Source: Actinomycetota bacterium (GTDB lineage Bacteria; Actinomycetota; Acidimicrobiia; Spongiisociales; UBA4744). From it: a stretch of DNA of 64,000 nt. The notes under the pieces were generated by a model. The model saw only the letters and a list, made by a program, of their open reading frames with translations, made no database searches and had not been told where the DNA came from. The stretch lies in contig JAADGS010000073.1 of NCBI GenBank assembly GCA_013152275.1, positions 1 through 64,000 of the forward strand. Direction: 5' to 3'. A program made the translations under genes and the position numbers. This document shows, one piece after another, positions 59,898 to 64,000 of this stretch (position 1 is the stretch's first letter; the number at the start of each line of letters is the position of its first letter).

Positions 59898-61837
59898 TGA
59901 TGCGCACCCTCCTCATCGCCAATCGGGGCGAGATCGTCGCCCGCATCGCCCGCACCGCACGACGGCTGGGGATCATCCCGGTCGGCGTCTACTCCGATCC
60001 GGATCGGGACTCGCCGGCGCCGGCCCACCTCGACGCCGCAGTCCATCTGCCCGGCGCGACCGCAGCGGACACCTACCTCGACGGTCCCGCTCTCATCGAC
60101 GCGGCGCGCCGTCTCGGCGCAGACGCCATCCACCCCGGGTTCGGATTCCTCGCCGAGAGCGCCGCGTTCGCTTCCTCTGTGCTCGATGCCGGGCTCATCT
60201 GGGTGGGCCCATCTCCACGATCGATCTCTGCCATGGGCGACAAGCTCGAGGCCACCAGGTGCGCCGCAGACGCAGGCGTCCCCGTGCTGCCTTCGATTCG
60301 CCTCGACGATGCCTTCGATCTCACTCGGGTGAACACCGAGATCGGCTTCCCGGCCCTTGTGAAGGCGGCGGCGGGGGGCGGAGGCAAGGGCATGCGACGC
60401 GTCGAGTGTGTCGAGGAACTCGAAGCAGCGATCGCCGCCGCCGGCGGTGAGGCGCTGAGGAACTTCGGTGACGGCACCCTCTACCTGGAGCGGCTTGTCA
60501 GCCCGGCGCGACACGTGGAGGTACAAGTCTTCGGTGACCGTCACGGTCACGTCATCCATCTCTTCGAGCGGGAGTGCTCGATCCAGCGGCGCCACCAGAA
60601 GATCATCGAGGAGGCGCCGGCCCCCGGGCTGGATGGCGCGCTGCGCGACTCCCTCCTCTCCGCCGCCGTGTCCTTGGCCGAATCCCTCGACTACGAGAAC
60701 GCGGGAACCGTCGAGTTCGTCGTCGGCGGAGGCGGCTTCGCGTTCATCGAGATGAACACGAGGCTTCAGGTGGAGCATCCCGTCACCGAGGAGATCACCG
60801 GACTCGACCTGGTGGAATGGCAGCTGCGCGTGGCCCGCGGCGAACCTCTCCCTGCCACCCAGGACCAGGTGCGTCACCGGGGACACGCCATCGAGGCCCG
60901 CCTCTACGCAGAGGATCCCGCCACCGGGTGGGCACCGGGAGCGGGTCGCATGGTCCGGTACCGGCGTGGGCCGGGCCTCGCCCGGTACGAGGAGTCACTG
61001 CGCTCCGGCACGGTGATCTCTCCGTACTACGACCCGATGATCGCCAAGGTGATCTCACACCGTGCCACACGATCCGACGCCGCTGCGGTTCTCGCCTCGG
61101 AGTTGGAGGCCATGCACCTGCACGGTCCCGTGACCAACCGCGATTTCCTCGTCGCCACGCTGCGTCATTCCGCCTTCCTCGAAGGATCCACGACCACCGA
61201 CTTCATCGAGAACCACCCCGGTCTGCTCGATGCCGGGCCCGATGACGCCACCCGCACGATCCATCTTGCCGCTGCCCTCTGGGCCCGCATCCTGAGCAAC
61301 CGCGACGGTGACCGGCACTGGGGTCTCGCCCCGGCCCACTGGCGCAATGTCGCGGCAGAGCGACCCTTCATCATCATCGACGGACGTCGTGTCGAGTACG
61401 TCGTGCAGGAGGACCGCCTCGTCATGGCGATCGACGGTGCACAAGATCTCGAGGCCACGATTCGCGACGGCGGCGTCACCGTCGTCGAGATCGACGGTGT
61501 GTCCACGCCATGCGTGGTTCACCTCGAAGGGGAGAACCTCTGGGTCAACTCGCCCCGAGGCCAGTCACTCTTCGTCGAACAACCTCGCTTCGAGGCGCAC
61601 GACCCGACGTTCGTCGCCGGGGGACCGATGTCCCCGATCCCGGGAACGGTCACGGCGGTCCTGGTGTCGGTGGGCGACGAGGTCGACGAACACAGCGACC
61701 TGGTGATGATCGAAGCCATGAAAATGGAGCACCGCATCCGTGCTCGCGGTCCTGCGGTCGTGGTCGAGGTACTGGTCGCTCCCGGCGATCAGGTCGACGC
61801 GGGGACGCTCCTGGTCCGTCTCGAGGAGAAGGAGTGA
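59897..61837 (+). CDS. Acyl-CoA carboxylase alpha subunit (biotin carboxylase + BCCP)
   Basis: Protein of 646 aa. The biotin carboxylase part starts TLLIANRGEIVARIARTARRLG, with VKAAAGGGGKGMRRV (ATP-grasp loop), RHVEVQVFGDRHGHVIHLFERECSIQRRHQK (quoted in parts) and FIEMNTRLQVEHPVTE. The C-terminal biotinyl domain has EAMKMEH with Lys609. ATG 59897 overlaps the stop of the beta gene. Alpha subunits of this type serve methylcrotonyl-, geranyl- or propionyl-CoA carboxylases; the beta subunit decides the substrate. Confidence 0.95.
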   Translation: MMRTLLIANRGEIVARIARTARRLGIIPVGVYSDPDRDSPAPAHLDAAVHLPGATAADTYLDGPALIDAARRLGADAIHPGFGFLAESAAFASSVLDAGLIWVGPSPRSISAMGDKLEATRCAADAGVPVLPSIRLDDAFDLTRVNTEIGFPALVKAAAGGGGKGMRRVECVEELEAAIAAAGGEALRNFGDGTLYLERLVSPARHVEVQVFGDRHGHVIHLFERECSIQRRHQKIIEEAPAPGLDGALRDSLLSAAVSLAESLDYENAGTVEFVVGGGGFAFIEMNTRLQVEHPVTEEITGLDLVEWQLRVARGEPLPATQDQVRHRGHAIEARLYAEDPATGWAPGAGRMVRYRRGPGLARYEESLRSGTVISPYYDPMIAKVISHRATRSDAAAVLASELEAMHLHGPVTNRDFLVATLRHSAFLEGSTTTDFIENHPGLLDAGPDDATRTIHLAAALWARILSNRDGDRHWGLAPAHWRNVAAERPFIIIDGRRVEYVVQEDRLVMAIDGAQDLEATIRDGGVTVVEIDGVSTPCVVHLEGENLWVNSPRGQSLFVEQPRFEAHDPTFVAGGPMSPIPGTVTAVLVSVGDEVDEHSDLVMIEAMKMEHRIRARGPAVVVEVLVAPGDQVDAGTLLVRLEEKE

Positions 61838-61839
61838 GC

Positions 61840-63633
61840 ATGCGGCCCATCCGCATCGCAAACATCTCCGGCATGTTCGGCGATCGCCCTTCCGCCGCGC
61901 TGGAAATGTTGCAGGGAGGCGACGTCGACGTCCTCTCCGGCGACTGGCTGGCGGAGCTGACCATGCTGATCATGGCCCGGACGCGAATGCGGCGGCCCGA
62001 TGGAGGCTACGGACGTACCTTCGTCGCCCAGATGGAGCAGATCATGGGCACCGTGCTCGATCGCGAGGTGAAGGTCGTGGTGAACGCCGGCGGCCTCGAC
62101 CCTCTCGGCTGTGCAGAAGCCGTCCGAGAGGTCGGCAACCGTCTCGGGCTCGCTCCCACGGTGGCTGCGATCACCGGCGACGACCTCTCCGGCCGCCTCG
62201 GGGATCTTGCCGCCGCAGGGGCATCGTTCATCAACCTCGACACCGGAGAACCGCTCGACGACAAAACGGACAGGATCCTCACCGCCAATGCCTATCTCGG
62301 AGGCTGGGGGATCGCCTCGGCACTCCGCCACGGCGCAGACATCGTGGTGACCGGCAGGGTCACCGACGCCTCGCTCGCCGTCGGCCCCGCGGCCTGGTGG
62401 CACGAATGGGCGAGGGACGATTGGGATGCACTGGCGGGAGCGGTCGTGGCCGGCCACGTGATCGAGTGCTCGATGCAGGCGACCGGCGGCAACTTCTCGT
62501 TCTTCGACGAGGTACCCGACCTCGACTATCCCGGCTTCCCCTGGGTGGAGATCGCGGCTGACGGGTCGAGCGTGGTCGGTATCCATGAGGGTGCCGGCGG
62601 CGAGGTGTCGATCCCGACGGTGACCTCGCAGCTTCTCTACGAGATCGGGAGTCCCGAGTACGACAACGCAGACGTCACCGCGCGTTTCGACTCTATCGAG
62701 ATCGAGGAGATCGCTCCGAACCGCGTCAGACTCTCCGGGATCAAGGGGCAGCCGCCGCCGCGGACCCTCAAGGTGGCTGCCGCCTACGCGGGCGGTTTCC
62801 GCAACACGATGATGATCGGCCTGACAGGCCTCGACGCCGAAGCCAAGGCAGACCTCTTCTGCCGCCAGTTCTGGCGGGCATGCCCATGGGATCCTGAGGA
62901 CTATGAGGAGGTGCGCACCACGCTCATCGGCCGGGGCGAACAAGATCCGTCGTCGAACGCCGCCGCCGTCTCCTACCTGGAGATCGCGGTGCGCGACCCG
63001 GACGAGGAGAAGGTGGGCCGCTCATGGGCGGACACGGTGGTGCACATCGCGCTCGGCTCGATCCCCGGTCTGTTCGGCGTGTGGCCGCCCCGGAAGGCCT
63101 CTCCCTACGCCATCTACTGGCCGACCCTGATCGATCGAGATGCGGTCACCGACGTTGTTCATCTCGGTGAGAGATCCTTCACCGTACCCGAAACCGATCC
63201 CGGCGAGCGGTTCACCGTGACCGTGGAAGCACCCCGGCTGCCCTCTCCGCCGTCGGGGTCCCTGGTACGGGTCCCCCTGGGACGAGTCGTCGGGACACGG
63301 TCGGGCGACAAGGGTGGCAGCGCCAACCTGGGAGTGTTCACTCGAACCGATGACGGTTACCCCTGGCTCGCAGCATTCCTCACCATCGACCGTCTCGTCG
63401 ATCTGCTCCCCGACCTCGTCGAATACGAGATCGACAGGTACGAACTGCCCCGCCTGCGAGCCCTCAACTTCGTCGTTCACGGCATCCTCGACGAAGGCGT
63501 CGGCTCCTCCCTGCGCTTCGACGCACAGGCGAAGGGTCTCGGCGAGTACCTCCGAGCCAAGTGGATCGAGGTGCCCGCGGCCCTGACGGCGCCGCAAGAT
63601 CGAAACCAGACCGACCGAGAGCCCGGTCGGTGA
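61840..63633 (+). CDS. AtuA/DUF1446 family protein
   Basis: Protein of 597 aa. It opens IRIANISGMFGDRPSAALEML and has the family marks GGLDPLGCAEAVREVG, DIVVTGRVTDASLAVGPAAWW, GNFSFFDEVPDLDYPGFPWVEI (quoted in parts), and the C-terminal signature VGTRSGDKGGSANLGVFTR. The family is named for AtuA of acyclic terpene (citronellol/geraniol) use in Pseudomonas, whose reaction is unknown. ATG 61840 follows GAAGGAG by 5 nt. Between a carboxylase and an acyl-CoA dehydrogenase it matches an atu/liu-like set. Confidence 0.92.
   Translation: MRPIRIANISGMFGDRPSAALEMLQGGDVDVLSGDWLAELTMLIMARTRMRRPDGGYGRTFVAQMEQIMGTVLDREVKVVVNAGGLDPLGCAEAVREVGNRLGLAPTVAAITGDDLSGRLGDLAAAGASFINLDTGEPLDDKTDRILTANAYLGGWGIASALRHGADIVVTGRVTDASLAVGPAAWWHEWARDDWDALAGAVVAGHVIECSMQATGGNFSFFDEVPDLDYPGFPWVEIAADGSSVVGIHEGAGGEVSIPTVTSQLLYEIGSPEYDNADVTARFDSIEIEEIAPNRVRLSGIKGQPPPRTLKVAAAYAGGFRNTMMIGLTGLDAEAKADLFCRQFWRACPWDPEDYEEVRTTLIGRGEQDPSSNAAAVSYLEIAVRDPDEEKVGRSWADTVVHIALGSIPGLFGVWPPRKASPYAIYWPTLIDRDAVTDVVHLGERSFTVPETDPGERFTVTVEAPRLPSPPSGSLVRVPLGRVVGTRSGDKGGSANLGVFTRTDDGYPWLAAFLTIDRLVDLLPDLVEYEIDRYELPRLRALNFVVHGILDEGVGSSLRFDAQAKGLGEYLRAKWIEVPAALTAPQDRNQTDREPGR
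63611..63630. promoter_or_regulatory. Palindrome at the end of the AtuA-like gene
   Basis: CCGACCGAGAGCCCGGTCGG has 7-bp perfect arms and agrees with the palindrome at 58261 at all but three positions. It sits just before the stop codon and 29 nt before the acyl-CoA dehydrogenase start, so it may be a second operator of the same regulator, or a hairpin in the mRNA. Confidence 0.5.
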
Positions 63634-63658
63634 CCAAGGACCGATGTCAGGAGACCCC

Positions 63659-64000
63659 ATGCCATTCACCGAAGATCATCACCACTTCCGACGGGTCGTC
63701 CGGGAGTTCGTCGAGCAGGAGATCAATCCCAACGTCGAGGGCTGGGAGGCGGAGGGGATGATGCCCCTCCACGACGTCTTCTCGGTGATGGGCGACCTCG
63801 GATTCCTCGGCCTCGAGTACGACCCGGAGTTCGGCGGTCAAGGCGCAGACCATTTCTTCACCGTCGTTCTCTCCGAAGAGTTCGGTCGAGCGGACCACGG
63901 CAGCATCGGGATGGCGCTCGGGGTGCAGGTCGCGATGGCGACACCGTCCCTGCACCGTTACGGATCTCCCGCATTGAAGCAGCGGTACCTGGCCCCGGCC
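63659..64000 (+). CDS. Acyl-CoA dehydrogenase (partial, runs off the end)
   Basis: The first 114 residues of an acyl-CoA dehydrogenase: a helical N-terminal domain with VVREFVEQEINPNVEGWEAEG, GDLGFLGLEYDPEFGGQG and the later SEEFGRADHGSIGMALGV. This is the FAD enzyme that would form the alpha-beta double bond upstream of carboxylase and hydratase. CAGGAG precedes ATG 63659. The catalytic Glu and FAD motifs lie beyond the window. It is read in the same direction as the AtuA-like gene, 25 nt away. Confidence 0.9.
   Translation, partial: MPFTEDHHHFRRVVREFVEQEINPNVEGWEAEGMMPLHDVFSVMGDLGFLGLEYDPEFGGQGADHFFTVVLSEEFGRADHGSIGMALGVQVAMATPSLHRYGSPALKQRYLAPA

Noticed and set aside
1-64000. tRNA, rRNA, riboswitch, insertion sequence or prophage
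   Set aside because: I scanned the intergenic gaps by eye and found no cloverleaf, rRNA segment, known riboswitch core or transposase/integrase gene; a covariance-model search would be needed to exclude small RNAs.

Overview
The window is 64 kb of high-GC, densely coded bacterial chromosome. A WhiB regulator, the three-piece PurS/PurQ/PurL enzyme, a CBS-less GuaB3 next to guaA, LemA, many GTG/TTG starts, and several -10 boxes (TANNNT) only 6-7 nt before the start codon (leaderless mRNAs) point to an actinobacterium. An uncultured member of the Acidimicrobiia is my best guess, but no marker here fixes it. I see no rRNA, tRNA, transposase, phage gene or CRISPR array.

Layout. 0-3.1 kb: ABC export system (adaptor with a peptidoglycan-binding domain, ATPase, FtsX/MacB-type permease). 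3.2-6 kb: guaB3-guaA. 6.1-10.2 kb: signalling trio of a CheA-type kinase fused to a receiver, a receiver protein and a sensor kinase. 10.2-13.7 kb: UvrD/PcrA helicase, then convergent transaldolase. 13.9-17.5 kb: sugar-nucleotide-type SDR, small B12-binding mutase subunit, sucC-sucD. 17.6-22.6 kb: two MFS transporters flanking a lemA-DUF2207 pair. 22.7-25.1 kb: NIPSNAP protein, folD, icd. 25.2-28.3 kb: poorly characterised secreted proteins and lipoproteins. 28.4-31.3 kb: mdh, HU, SCP2-like protein, dihydrodipicolinate-synthase-family protein. 31.4-36.9 kb: six Tad-pilus pseudopilin-type genes in two sets. 37.2-40.6 kb: sdhC-sdhA-sdhB. 40.8-43.5 kb: whiB, unknown genes, tatA, peroxiredoxin. 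43.6-46.3 kb: DUF2342-like protein, HtrA protease, moaE. 46.4-57.2 kb: purine cluster purD-E-C-S-Q-L-F-M with purH-purN on the other strand. 57.4-64 kb: acyl-CoA catabolism cluster (enoyl-CoA hydratase, biotin-dependent carboxylase beta and alpha, AtuA/DUF1446 protein, acyl-CoA dehydrogenase running off the end).

Together the genes supply much of central metabolism: TCA enzymes (icd, sucCD, sdhCAB, mdh), most of de novo IMP synthesis plus GMP synthesis, and a branched-chain or terpenoid acyl-CoA route that could deliver propionyl- or acetyl-CoA units.

The least expected content lies between and around the genes. Three families of dispersed hairpin repeats sit mainly at gene 3' ends: a roughly 50-bp element with a CGTCAATG/CATTGACG stem, an element built on a 36-bp period with GAACCCWGGG palindromes, and a roughly 56-bp element with a CCGTTCTCGTGACG stem and a conserved loop. 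A shared 20-bp palindrome marks the acyl-CoA cluster, and the double Tad pseudopilin cluster includes two large paralogues with an unrecognised C-terminal region.
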